Shown here in pieces: positions 9,735 to 20,540 of a stretch of 64,000 nucleotides of DNA. Origin of the DNA: Gentiana macrophylla (Eukaryota; Streptophyta; Magnoliopsida; Gentianales; Gentianaceae); the NCBI GenBank assembly GCA_026214975.1, contig CM047805.1:2108001-2172000 (forward strand). The letters are read 5' to 3'. Numbering within the stretch: the first letter of the stretch is position 1; each line of letters begins with the position of its first letter. The notes below the pieces were generated by a model that did no database searches, had not been told where the DNA came from, and was given only the letters and a program-made list of their open reading frames with translations. The position numbers and the translations under genes are program-made.

Positions 9735-12135
9735 ATGTTGCTTCTTGTGTGTAGTTATAAGTCAGATATGTGTGTTGTGATGGCGGAAGCTAATTGTACG
9801 TTGAAGTCTATTCATGATAAATTTTCCAATCGGTGGTCAGATTTGAAGGATACGGTTTTTAGTCTTTATTACGTGTTGAAGGATAATCCAAAGTGTTTGT
9901 TATGTTCTGATGAAGACGTCCACGCCATGATATGTCTTGCTGAGTCTTATCCTGTTCAGCGTGTTAAAGTGGATGTTGTAGTTGATGTTCTTGTTGGTTC
10001 TTTATCTTCATCTTACAATGTTGGTGGTAGTGGATGTTCAATGGGTCTTGTTCTTCATGATGCTTCTTCTGTATTATCCTGTGTTTCTTCATCTAATGAT
10101 AAACAGGTTTCCACTTTTGGTTGGGATAGAGTTGTACTCCATCATGATCAATGTTTTTCTGGTGGTGTGGTCCATTTTAGGGAGTCCCTTCAGAAGCTTT
10201 GTATACAAACTGGGTTCAAGTATGTGTACAAGAAGAATGACCGTTGTAGGATTCATGCCGTTTGTGCTATGAAGGATTTTGCAAATTGTGGTTGGTTTGT
10301 CCGTGCTAAAAAAGAGATCTCTAGTGGATATTTCTATATATCTGAGTTGTGCAATGTTCATACTTGCGGTACATGCTCGAGATGTGTTGCGGGGTCTTCT
10401 GAGCGAGATCGCCGTATGAGTTCGGATCTTCTTTCAAGGTAGTTGTTCGTAAGGCCCGTGGAGATCCAAGCTTTTCAGCATCAGACTTTCGTCTTTTGGC
10501 ATTAACAGATCATGGTTATGAGGTTCCTTATTTAGTTGCTTGGTCTGCGGTGATCAAAGCGAGGGATTCATTATACGGGGATGTTAAAACGCCATTCAAC
10601 TGTTTACCTGGGTTTGTTTGTAGTGTGCTTGAAACAAACCCTGGTTCTGTTATATCATTAGACGTGAATGCTGAGACACGGTGTTTTAAACGGATGATTA
10701 TTGCCTTTGATGGTTGTATTCGTGGTTTTAAACATTGTCGACCGATGCTTTTTCTTGATGGTGCTCATTTGAAGTTTGATCAGAATGGTCATTTGTTGGC
10801 TGCCACTGGGAAAGATGGTGATGATGGTATGTGTTTTTTTATGCAGTGACATTGATGTTTCAGTGACATTTGTGTTTTATGCAGTGACATTTGAGTTTGA
10901 TGTAGTGACTTTTTGAGTTTAATGATTTGAAAGTTTATTAATTTTTTGAAATGATGTAATGTTCTTGTTTATGTGAATTGTTCATTCATTTTTTGATTTA
11001 TATGATTTTTATGAATGTGTTCTTTCAATTTCTTGTTTATGCAGTGACATTGTTAGTTGTTTCTTTTCATTGTTGTGTTTTCAGGTTTATATCCTTTATG
11101 TTATGGTGTTGTTGATTCTGAGGATTTTGATAATTGGAAGTGGTTCTTATTGCATTTGAAGCGTTTGCTTATACCGGTTCGTCGTATTACATTCATGACG
11201 GATAGGAATCCTGGTCTATTGGATGCTGTTCGTGAAGTTTTCCCTGATGCATTTCATTCTTATTGTATTTTCCATTTGATGAATAACTTGAAGACTCATT
11301 CAGTGGTAGAAATGTTGGTAAGTCTTTGCGTAAGAGAATGTTGCATCTGTTTTACCAATGTGCTGTTGCACCGACTGTTGAGGAGTATGAGAGGAACATG
11401 GAAGATATGTTACATGAAGGGGGTGATCGTGTAGAATCTTTCTTTCAGAATTTGCATCCGAAGAATTAGGCAGCTGCTCACTTTGAAGGTTGTCGCTATG
11501 GTCATATTGCTTCTACTTTGGCTGAGTCTTTTAATAGTTGGATATATAAGGAGCGGCATCTGCCCATGTTGAATATGGTAGATGGTATTCGTATCAAGAT
11601 TATGATAAGACTCTCGGAAAATCGTCATGCCTCAGCATTATTTAATTCCTTGATTTGTCCAAAAGTGGATGCTATTTTGTCTAATCTAATGGATTTGGCA
11701 AGTTTCTTGGGTGTTGGCAGTTCAAGTTATTCAAGGTATGAGGTTTTTTCATTCCCAGCTGAAAGTGTTGATCTTGAATCTCGGGTCTGCTCATGCAAGG
11801 AGTGGCAGCGTAATGGATATCCGTGCATGCATGCTATGGCGGTGATTAGGCGTACATCATTCCCTTTGGATCAGTATGTTGATCCTTGTTTCTTGTCACA
11901 GTCTTATGCCGATTCATACTCTTTTCCAATTCATCCAATTCCTGGTCCCTTTTTGAATGCATCTTGTGAAGATTCTGTTGTGCTTCCTGCTATTCCGAAG
12001 AAGCAGCCTGGTAGGCCCGGTACCAAGCGGCTTCGTTCTCACGGTGAATCATCGAAGCACCCTTTTCAATGTGGTTGTTGCCATTACTATGGTCATCATA
12101 ATAAGAAGACTTGTCGTGTTCATATTGCTGGATAG
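9735..12135 (+). pseudogene. MuDR-type MULE transposase, multiply disabled
   Basis: Exons 9,735-10,826 and 11,085-12,135 are separated by a GT..AG intron (GATGATG|GTATGT..TTTTCAG|GTTTAT). The protein order is an N-terminal MuDR region (about residues 50-230), the DDE core with first Asp in RPMLFLDGAHLKF, second Asp in TDRNPGLLDAV followed by CIFHLMNNL, and the Glu in LAESFNSW. A SWIM zinc finger (CSCKEWQRNGYPCMHAM) and a C-terminal zinc knuckle (CGCCHYYGHHNKKTC) follow. Lesions: a frameshift near 10,437, another near 11,305, and a TAG at about 11,467 where the family has Trp. It would bind element ends and catalyse cut-and-paste transposition. A shared 3' spacer with tandem GCAGTGACAT words follows the stop. 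Confidence 0.9.
10827..11084 (+). other. Intron of the MULE transposase containing GCAGTGACAT words
   Basis: This 258-bp intron has four or five copies of (G)CAGTGACAT, at about 10,843, 10,859, 10,881 and 11,041, plus a TAGTGACTT variant near 10,900. The splice junction restores the typical ATGKDG..G family motif. Confidence 0.65.
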
Positions 12136-12149
12136 TTGGTCTTTTGTTC

Positions 12150-12290
12150 CCAAGTGACATTGTGGTATGTTGCAGTGACATTGTGGTCTGTTTTAGTGAC
12201 ATTGTGTTGTTTTGCATTGACATTGTGGTTTTTTGCAGTGACATTGTGTTGTTTTGTAGTGACATTTTGGTGTGATGGAGTGACATTATG
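12150..12290 (+). repeat. Tandem AGTGACATTGTGG array (7 units, ~20-bp period)
   Basis: Seven imperfect copies of (T)TGCAGTGACATTGTGGTNTG follow the transposase stop codon at intervals of about 18-24 bp. Unit centres are near 12,155, 12,175, 12,199, 12,218, 12,238, 12,261 and 12,280. They lie in the 3' spacer between the two convergent genes. Confidence 0.85.
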
Positions 12291-12879
12291 AATATTTGTA
12301 ATCATTTGTATTGCTTTTAAACATGAAGACATATTCCTTTTACTTGGAGTATTTTGATCTTATTATATAATACCTATTTTCAAGTTGTATATTTTGTAAT
12401 GTGTTATGCATATTTTCATGTCATTGTCCATTTTATCATTGTATTCCTATTGAATTTAATAAGTAATGAATTCTATGTTTGAATTTTTATTGTTTTGAAT
12501 ATATTTACCATATTCTTTTTGTATGTTCTTTTTGTATGCGTTTGTTTATTTATTGATTTCATTAACTATATAGGTTGAAAATAAAATGAAAATATGAATA
12601 AGTTGAAGCATTAATCATATAAAATGTCTCAAAATATAATGGATAATAATTTTTAGTAGAATTGTAGCAACTACCACAACCATGAAAGTATTAATGCTTT
12701 GTGGATAACGTCAAAACATCGTCACAAAATCAAAACATCATCAAAACATCATCATCACAACCTATCGTCATCAAAACATTTGTTCGCCCTATCACCATCA
12801 CAAAATCACCTATCAGTTTTCAAAATCAACCATCACTTGTCAACTATTACTTGTCCCTATCACTAGCTACGTTTTCATT
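12291..12879. other. AT-rich spacer between convergent MULE genes
   Basis: AT-rich sequence without coding signal. It includes a short CATCA/CAAAACATC repetitive patch (about 12,715-12,800). It would supply the 3' ends of both genes. Confidence 0.4.
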
Positions 12880-13055
12880 CTAATGATGAATTTCATTCAA
12901 GACAAGGGAATTTACAATCATCCCTTTCATCCTCTTAATTTCTTCCTCTTCAACTTCTATTGGAATTGGTAACTCTTGTGCCATCTTATATATGTAGTAT
13001 GCCACATAAACACTGCAGTCCCTGCATTAGATTAGAATGATTTGCGTTAGTCTTC

Positions 13056-13135
<80 letters not shown>

Positions 13136-16100
13136 ATGATGATAAGTATTTTTATCGACACTTACGTCATATTATGTTGGAGTGGTATGTTTTGCACCTT
13201 CTCGATTGTTCTTGCTATTTCTTCCTGCTGGTTATCTTCAGTAAATGATTGTGAAATTATTGATACCTACGAAATAAGAGGTAGCTGATGCAATGACATT
13301 ATGTTAAATTGAAGTGACATGACATCCTTTTTCTTTTGAATGCAGTGACATTATGTTAAATGCAGTGACATGACATCCTTCTTGTTTTGAATGCAGTGAT
13401 ATTATGTTAAATTTATGTGAGATGAAATTTAATTTGTTAGATAACTTACCGCAGTTTCAAACTCGGGAATTAATATGTCTTCTTCTTGTATCATTTCTGC
13501 TGAGTGATACATTTTCCAGGTGGGTTCTCCATTGGTGTAGGTTAGGAGTACCCAATGGTATGGCCTGTCATTCAAACCCTTGCAACATAATGGGAGTAAA
13601 ACCTTTTTCCCTTCATGTATGATCTTCAACATGTCGCATGTTATGTTATTTTTGAATGTTCCATCCCGCTCAACTTCTTCAAATACTCCCTGCACACATT
13701 GTATGGTAATGATGTTATGTTTTTCTTAATGTTAGGTTCTTTCAAATTATTTTTGTATGCGTACCCATGAGCTTGTGCTGTATATGTGGTTAGTATCCTT
13801 TACCAAATCTGCACGTCTCATCAGCTCAATGAATCCTTCTATGATCTGTTTCAAAATTCGATAAATGTGTTATAATTTTGTCTAGTGTTTTTCATGAAAT
13901 AATGCAGTTACATGAAGCCAGACTAGATGTAAGTTGCAGTGACATTAAGTCTTTACCGTTTCGTCTATGAAGAGTTCATTTAGAACTTCCATGATTGAGT
14001 TGACAGTGACATGTGGGTAGTCAAACAGCGATTTTGACCATACTAATTCCCTGCAAATTATGTAATTTTCCATGTTAGGATTAAAGATTTTGCATGAATA
14101 GTCTATGTTATTGTTTTAGTGATTTATGCTTACCCTTGTCCACCTTGTTCGTGCAATTCATTGATTCTTTTGAATACTTCTGGTGGAATGTATGCTCCAC
14201 ATGTGTATGCTTCATTGTCTTCCGCAATCAACAGCCTCCCATCCTTCAACTTTTTATTTTCTTTATGTAAGTTGGATTTTTTCCCTTTTACTTTCCCACC
14301 TTTCTTTTTCTTTTCTGGATGGTCATAATGGTAAGCAGAATCTTCTTTTCTCCCCCGTTTTCTTGCATTTTTCTTTACACCCCTTTCAATCGAGTAGTCC
14401 GGGGTCCGTTGCTGACCACGAGGTCGTAGTTGGCATCCAACAGGGGTTGCTTCCTTTTTATCCTTGCTTTGTTCCACATCTTGTGTGACTTGATGTGCTG
14501 CATTGCTATCTATCTCATCTCTTAGTTCTTGCTTCTCTCTTTGCAGTTGTTCAATCTGTTCTTGATTGATCTTTTTGATTTCCATCAATTTTTCATACCC
14601 CAATCTCATGTTTTTTCAGTTCATCTTGCAAAATCTCCTGTTCTATTGCATCTTTTAATTCTTGATTCTCTCTTTTCAATCGTTCAATCTCTTCTTCTTG
14701 TATCTTTTTGCTTTGCTTCAAGCCTTCATTCCTCTCTCTCATGCTTTGCAGTTCAGCTTGTTGAATACCCTCCCTTGTTTCACTCTCAAATAATCTTTTC
14801 TCAATTGTTGTTGCCCTTTCTTCAATTGTTTGCATCTGCTTTCTCATATTCTCCTGCTCCTGCAGCATATTAGATATCTGTTTATACGGTTCTCCTTTTT
14901 CATCCATTAGTTCTAAAATCTTGCTGTTGTATTCATCTTTCCTTAGCATTTCATGGCTTTTTTCCCGAAGGACAGCCTTTGCATCAGAAATACTATTTTC
15001 CCAGTTTTGTTTTTCAATTTGCAATTCAATTTTTTTCAGCGGTGAGGACATCTATTACCTCATTCGTGCTTGCCACACTGTCTTCAAGTGTTTTAATCTG
15101 CATTTCTAAATCCTCATTTTGACTTCTGTATTTCCAGCTTTTCCTTTTCGATTTCCAGCTTTTGCCTTTTCAACTGTTCCACTCTTTTTCCTCGTTCTCG
15201 AGTCTCATCAAGTAGGTCAACAATCATTTTTTTGGTCAAATCAGCAGGTGATTGTTGACTTTTCAGTTTCTCCTGCATGTATATTTGAACATATTATCAT
15301 TTAGTAAAGGGGGAACTACTGTGTATATCAATGTTCTAAAAATCGCTAGGCGAAGACGACGCGCTACAGGGGCGCCTAGGGCCCAGGGTGCCTAGGCGGC
15401 GCCTAGGAGGCGCCAGCGCTTTTAGGGTTTTAGGGGTTTTTAGGGTTTTAAGGGGGTTTTAGGGTTTTTACGGGGGGGTTTTACTGGGGGTTTTTAGGGT
15501 TTTAAGGGGTTTTAGGGTTTTATGCCTCTTTCTTGTCTAACACTTGGGAAAACTTAGATGTTCGCCTGGATGAAAGTCATGAAACCCTAATTGCCTAGAA
15601 GGACCTAAGAGGGCCTAGAAGGGCCTAGAAGGGCCTAGGAGAGCGCCTAGAAGGGCCTCAGAGCGCGCTGGAAGGGCCTAGAGAGCGCTAGGGGGCCGAA
15701 GGCGCCTAAAATCGCCCAACACCTGTCGCCAGCCAGAAGTCGCCTGAGAGCCAGCGAGGCGCCTGGTGCGCTAGGGGCCTAAGCGAGCGCCAGCGGCCAC
15801 CAGGCAATTTTTAGAACATTGGTTTGCCGTGCCATCGCATAATGTCACTGCATGTTTGCAGTGACATTGCATAATGTGACAGCATTATTGTTTTTGGTGC
15901 TTTGTGGTTACTATGGCTTTCATGAGTTCTTGAATGTGGCTGTTTGCATCTTGTAATGCTTTTGTCAACCTGACATTTTCTTCCTGGATCTGTTTCTCTT
16001 CCAAATCCTGCATCATTTTTATTTAATGTGAGTTTGGGTGTCGTTAAGTAATTTATTTTGCATTTTTTGTGTTTTGTAAAAATGGAAGTAGTAGTTTTAC

Positions 16101-17805
16101 CTTTGCTGGTGGTGGTGTAGGTGTCAGCAATGTGAATGATGGAGTTCTTCCCAATTTTTGCTCATCTTCTTTTGATCTTTTCTCTTTCCCTTCCCTTCCT
16201 TTTGCAATGTACTATCTTCATACTCAATATCTTGCTGGTGATGATCATCATCATTCTCAGTTTCAGTTTCTCTTTCTTCATCATGATCATCATCCACATC
16301 TGCAGCCTCAGTTTCTTCTTGATTATCATCTTCATCTCCTCCTTCACTCTTTCCTCTTTCATCATCATTATCATCAACATCTTCTACTCCAATTTCTTCT
16401 TCATCATCATCAACATCAACATCTTCACTATCATCCTCTTCTTCTTCATCCTCATTGTCTTCCGATTCATTCTGATCATCTTCGTCTTCATCCTCCGTGC
16501 ATCCTTTAATTCTCATGATTTCAGGCAATGTTGCTTTCAATTCTCCAACTTTGAACTGTTTCATGTTGTATAACCAAACTTTATGAGTAATATTTTTTTA
16601 TGATGCCTCAAAAGTTCATTGTTATGCCTTGAAAGTGTAGTGATATGCTGGAAAATTGCGGTTACATGTGATGAAAATGCAGTGACATGTGCTAAATTGC
16701 AGTGACATGGGATGAAATTGCAGTGACATGGGCTAAATTGCAGTGACATTACTTGAAAATGCAGTGACATTACTTGAAACTACATTCACATTCATCAAAA
16801 CTACATTGACCTTGAATTATATGTCACTTTTAAGTTATTAGTGTATTATTTACCTCATGTTCTCCCCTTTTTTTTAAGCTTTGCAATTGTCAGAACATTC
16901 TTCAGTTGCCTGATATCCCACTTTGTTATCCTTGGGATCCATAGCTTTTGCTTTGTTTTGTTCTCCTCTGATGTTCTTTTTTCTTCTTCTTCTTGTGCAA
17001 GATCCGTTATCATATCTGTGTGCTCGCAGAACCAGTACTGTAACATAAAATTATATAATTTGTATTAGAATGCATTGATATTACTTTAAAACATTATGTG
17101 TAGCACGGTACAAATAGAATGAAATGTGTTTGTAGGAAACATACCAGCAGCATCACAGTGCACCCATTTACTGTTCTTGGTTGATCGGAGCTTTTGTCAA
17201 GGCCTTTTTTCAGTTCTTTCACTATATGGGATGACTAGTTAAATGATTTGCATGTACTCATGTCATCCACATAGTTTAGGAATGACCAGGGTACTTTCTG
17301 GCCTGATGTGGCACAAAAAACTGTTGCAATCAATAGAAGACACATTAGTTTTACTGTGTCTTCAACTGATGTTCCATCTGTCTCTTTAACTTTTACCTTT
17401 TTTAGCTCCTTTAGGCTGCTTATGCTGATTCTGTCAATCTTATCAAACAGTCTTGTTTTTATTGGTATCTCCTTTGTTGCATCATATCTCATTACTGGCA
17501 TCTCTTCTTTCCCATCTTCAATTCCAAATAATAGTTTGACATCTTTGGCTGTTGGAAAGTGATAGCTCTTTCCAATCTTGAATGCACCCTTTTGTTTGTT
17601 GTATGTGCTTATTAGGTCATCAAGCATTCTATTTCTTTTTTCTGTCATTTCTAATCTTTTGCTTGTGGAATGCTTCAAACATATGCTTGAATGGTGTTTC
17701 TCTAATGATTGTCCAATGTTTCTCTCTTATTTGCTTATTTGTCTCCTGCATCATTTGGACGATGCTGTTCAGTGTGGATATGTATTTTTCTCTTGTCCTG
17801 TAAAG
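12880..17805 (-). CDS. Ulp1/C48 SUMO-protease-like gene of the MULE (possibly still partly intact)
   Basis: Minus-strand multi-exon gene. C-terminal exons with matching GT..AG and phases are 14,134 (3' end of a long coiled-coil exon), 14,050-13,957, 13,845-13,765, 13,689-13,450, 13,266-13,166 and 13,021-12,880 (TAG). Domains in order: an N-terminal region like the DUF1985/plant ULP N-domain (TPFKHMFEA, KDVKLLFGIEDG; 17,805-17,130), a WxxC..P..TKW segment (about 17,040-16,860), a highly acidic Asp/Glu region (16,564-16,124), long coiled coils (16,007-14,134), then the peptidase. Catalytic His is in PYHWVLL, Gln in PLQHNM and Cys in TDCSVYV. The usual Asp (vyDS) reads MYHSA, an unusual D-to-H change. 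Frameshifts near 17,655, 15,034 and 14,612 fall in A-runs and could be sequencing errors. The start codon is probably lost at the gypsy junction. Presumed role: SUMO or ubiquitin-like processing. Confidence 0.75.
13056..13131. repeat. (TG)n(TA)n microsatellite
   Basis: About 10 TG units followed by about 28 TA units, inside the intron between the last two Ulp1-like exons. The YIYIYI-type ORFs here are artefacts of this repeat. Confidence 0.95.
13285..13405 (+). repeat. GCAGTGACAT cluster in a Ulp1-like intron
   Basis: Five copies or variants (13,292, 13,310, 13,343, 13,362 and 13,392) in a GTGACATTATGTTAAA / GTGACATGACATCC two-word pattern, within the intron 13,267-13,449. Confidence 0.7.
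15329..15821. mobile_element. 493-bp foldback MITE with telomere-like core
   Basis: The ends are inverted repeats (CAATGTTCTAAAAATCGC left; CCAATGTTCTAAAAATTGCC on the reverse complement of the right). The arms are GC-rich with GGCGCCTAGG-like palindromic words. At about 15,419-15,520 the interior is a degenerate TTTTAGGG array resembling the plant telomere repeat, followed by GGGCCTAGAA tandem words (about 15,600-15,680). No clear target duplication. It sits in the intron 57 bp upstream of the long coiled-coil exon of the Ulp1-like gene. Confidence 0.75.
16610..16800 (+). repeat. GCAGTGACAT tandem array (8-9 units)
   Basis: Units of about 19 bp (TGCAGTGACATGNNNNAAAT type) lie at roughly 16,639, 16,660, 16,678, 16,699, 16,720, 16,740, 16,760 and 16,780, with decay at both ends. 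They are intronic in the minus-strand Ulp1-like gene, but the word has the same orientation as in the plus-strand transposase gene. Confidence 0.85.
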
Positions 17806-17837
17806 ATTAGAAGATTTTAGTTAAACATAAATGCAGT

Positions 17838-17858
17838 GAGATGATTTTTGGATCATCA
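17838..17858 (+). repeat. Remnant of the Tat 5' LTR (last 21 bp) and primer site
   Basis: GAGATGATTTTTGGATCATCA equals the end of the 3' LTR (25,047-25,067) apart from one base. ATTGGCGCTAGAAGGAGG follows, as expected for a primer-binding region. The MULE word GCAGTGAG touches its left edge, marking the recombination junction. Confidence 0.8.
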
Positions 17859-17918
17859 ATTGGCGCTAGAAGGAGGGCATTTTTTTGTGAGTAATTTGTC
17901 CATGGAATTTGCCTGAAC

Positions 17919-19259
17919 ATGAAGAACGTAAACACCATCTCCGGTAGCTACGGCGGCCAGGCCCTGGACGATCGACGCTCCGATACCACAACACCCTGGA
18001 AAAGAAAGAGATTTCCTCAGCAGGTGGCTTACTACACCAAAGACCCTATTCCCTTGGTGATTAACAATGGTGGCCTCATCATCGAAGCCGTGGTGGATCG
18101 AAATCTGGTAAGGCGTATTTGTATTGACACCGGAAGCGCGGTTAGCGTTTTATACTACTCTACTTTACGTTTGATGCACTTAAATAACTTTGAGTTAGCC
18201 CCAGCCACTACACCCATATTCGGCTTTGCCGATCCGCCTGTGTATCCTGAGGGCACCATTGTCCTCCCTACCACCTTCGGCCAACCTCCCCTAGGCTGAA
18301 CTCTCATAGTTGAGTACGTGGTGGTTAAGGCACCATCCCCTTATAATATAATTTTGGGGCGACCCCCATTGATCAGTTTACAGGCAGTCGTGTCACTCAC
18401 GCACAATAACCTAAGATTCTTGGTCGATGGAGGCCTCATGGAAATCGTGGGCAACATGGATCAGGCGAGAAGCTGCTGCGCGTCCAGAGCAGATGGAGCT
18501 GTCGAGTCTGGACCACTCCCTATCGAGGAATTTCTACCCGAGGGAGAGGAAACTTGGTCCTCTGATGACAAAATAGAAGAAGTATGCATGTGGGTAGATC
18601 GAAAGGATCGGACCGTCGCGGTAGGATTATGGATCCCCGACCTACACAAAGAACAGCTGGTAGACCTGTTAAAGGAATTTAAGGACGTGTTCGCCTGGAC
18701 TACGGAAGAGATGCCTGGTTTGTCCCCCGCTTTAGCTATGCATCAGTTGAATGTCGACCCGAACCGGAGACCAGTCCGCCAGAAAAAGAGGTATTTTGCA
18801 CAAGAGCGGATGGACGCCGTTAAGAAGGAAGTGACCAAGCTGCTCCAGGCCAACATCATTCGAGAAGTAAGTTACCCCGACTGGCTGGAAAACCCGTCTT
18901 AGTAAAGAAACCTGACAGAAGTTGGAGGATGTGTGTAGACTTTACAGACCTCAACCAAGCTTGCCTCAATGACTGTTACCCCTACCCAATATAGATCGAA
19001 TGGTGGATTCGACCATAACGTTCGGAGTCTTTGGTTTCCTAGACGCTTACAGGGGTTACCATCAGATTGTCATGGACCCCCAGGACGCCGCAAAAACCTC
19101 GTTCATCACTGAATATAGGACGTACTGCTACAAGACTATGCCATTCAGCCTAAAAAGTGCTGGAGCAACCTACCAAAGGGCCGTCAACAAGATATTTGCA
19201 GACCATATTGGGAAGTGTATGAAGGTGTATGTGGATGACCTTCTAATCAAAAGATAGAC
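17919..19259 (+). pseudogene. Tat pol: protease and reverse transcriptase
   Basis: The protease active site is CIDTGSAVSVLYY (about 18,119). Its C-terminal motif NIILGRPPL follows after an in-frame TGA at about 18,297. The RT shows the linker (VFAWTTEEMPGL), RPVRQKKR, FLDAYRGYHQI, an MPFSLKSAGATYQR block where Ser replaces the usual Gly, and catalytic YVDDLLIK. A frameshift near 18,895-18,915 and a stop at 19,257 break the frame. These domains mature the polyprotein and make cDNA. Confidence 0.9.
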
Positions 19260-20540
19260 CCTGGAGCAATACCTGATGGACGTAAAGGAAGTCTTTGAAG
19301 TACTCAGAACTTCACAGATGAAGCTTAATCCAAAAAATGCACATTCGGAGTTCGAACCGGAAAGTTCTTGGGCTATATGATATCCAAGGAAGGTATCAGA
19401 GCTAACCCGGACAAGGTAGAAGCGCTAAGAACCATGCCAACACCAAGGAACGTCAAAGAAGTCCAGAGGTTAATAGGAAGGATGGCCGCGTTCGGACGCT
19501 TCTTGTCTAAGTCGGCTCAGCGACACCTCCCATTCCTTAAGATCTTGAAACAAGCTAGCCCGTTTAAATGGGACGAAGAGTGCCAGCAAGCCTTCGAAGA
19601 TTTGAAAGCCTACCTAGCCGAGCTGCCCACGTTAACCTCACTGCAGCCGGGAGATACATTATTCGCCTACTTAGCAGTATGTGGCGAGGCCATAAGCGCT
19701 GTCCTCGTCAAGGAACAGGGCAGAATGCAGAAGCAGATTTTCTACGTCAGTAAGGCCCTTCGCGGTCCAGAGGTCAGATACTCAAAGTCCGAGAAGCTTG
19801 TATTAGCCTTAGTACCTACCTCCCGAAAACCGAGACCTTATTTTCAGGCTTACCCGATAGTTGTAATTACCGACCAGCCTCTTCGATAAATATTAGCTCG
19901 TCCAGAAACATCAGCTAGGTTAACAAAATGGGTGGTAGAATTAGCTGAGTATGATTTGGATTTCCGCCCCCGAACGGCTATCAAAGCTCAAGCACTAGCA
20001 GATTTCCTAGCAGAAGAATCAGCCATAACCGCCGATCAGGGTCAATCGAGCGCCGAGGTCGGGTACTGGTCACTGTATGTCGATGGAGCCTCTAACAAAG
20101 ATGAGACCGGGGCAGGACTCCTGCTCATCAGCCTAAAAGGCGAGGAATTCCCCTACGCACTCCGATTCAACTTCCCGGCCACCAACAATGAAGCCGAATA
20201 CGAAGCTCTGATCGCCGGACTCACTTTAGCATCTAAGTTAGGGGCAAAGAGTTACAGCGATTCTCAGTTGATCGTCAATCACGTAAAAGAAGAATACGAA
20301 GCCAATGAAGAGCCTATGAAGAAATGCCTAGCTGTAGCCAACGATCGGCTGATGGCCTTTCACACAGTCATTATTGAGCAAGTACCCCGATCTCAGAATC
20401 GACGGGCCGATGCCCTCTCCAAGTTAGCATCTAATTTCGTTTCCAACAAAAAAGTGTTAGTGGAACTATTGCAGGAAAGAAGCAGTGACGCCTATGAGGT
20501 CCAAACGATCATCCAAAAGGATATATGGATGGACCCTTAG
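19260..20540 (+). pseudogene. Tat RNase H regions
   Basis: The RT connection region (GYMISKEGIRANPDKVEALR) leads to the first gypsy RNase H (FAYLAVCGEAISAVLVKE, YYVSKAL-like FYVSKAL), with a stop at about 19,887. A second, cellular-type RNase H (LYVDGASNKDETGAG, NNEAEYEALI, SDSQLIVNHV, NRRADALSKLAS) follows. Having two RNase H domains is a hallmark of the Tat lineage. One in-frame stop and a shift near 19,330-19,360 disable it. Confidence 0.85.

Larger units (their letters stand above)
8471..17837. mobile_element. Mutator-like element carrying a Ulp1-like gene (Kaonashi-type), right end lost
   Basis: A MuDR-type transposase gene (+) and a C48 SUMO-protease-like gene (-) converge on a short spacer. 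This is the organisation of ULP-carrying Mutator elements known in plants. The left edge is set where similarity to copy B ends (8,375-8,480) and no terminal inverted repeat was found; such elements often lack them. The right edge is lost: at about 17,838 the sequence switches to the last 21 bp of a gypsy LTR. AT-rich throughout. The word GCAGTGACAT and variants recur in introns, spacers and UTRs, always in the same orientation relative to the element rather than to the genes. Confidence 0.75.

Noticed and set aside
12150..12290. CRISPR-like array of short regular repeats
   Set aside because: Units are imperfect, contiguous and lack unique spacers, and the DNA is plant nuclear; it is a minisatellite of the MULE word.
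13037..13288. ORFs with long YIYIYI runs
   Set aside because: Products of the (TG)n(TA)n microsatellite in an intron.
16069..16509. His/Leu-rich plus-strand ORF (YYLHTQYLAGDDHHHSQ..)
   Set aside because: It is the antisense shadow of the acidic Asp/Glu region of the Ulp1-like gene; the repeated GAT/GAA codons read as ATC/TTC and CAT on the other strand.
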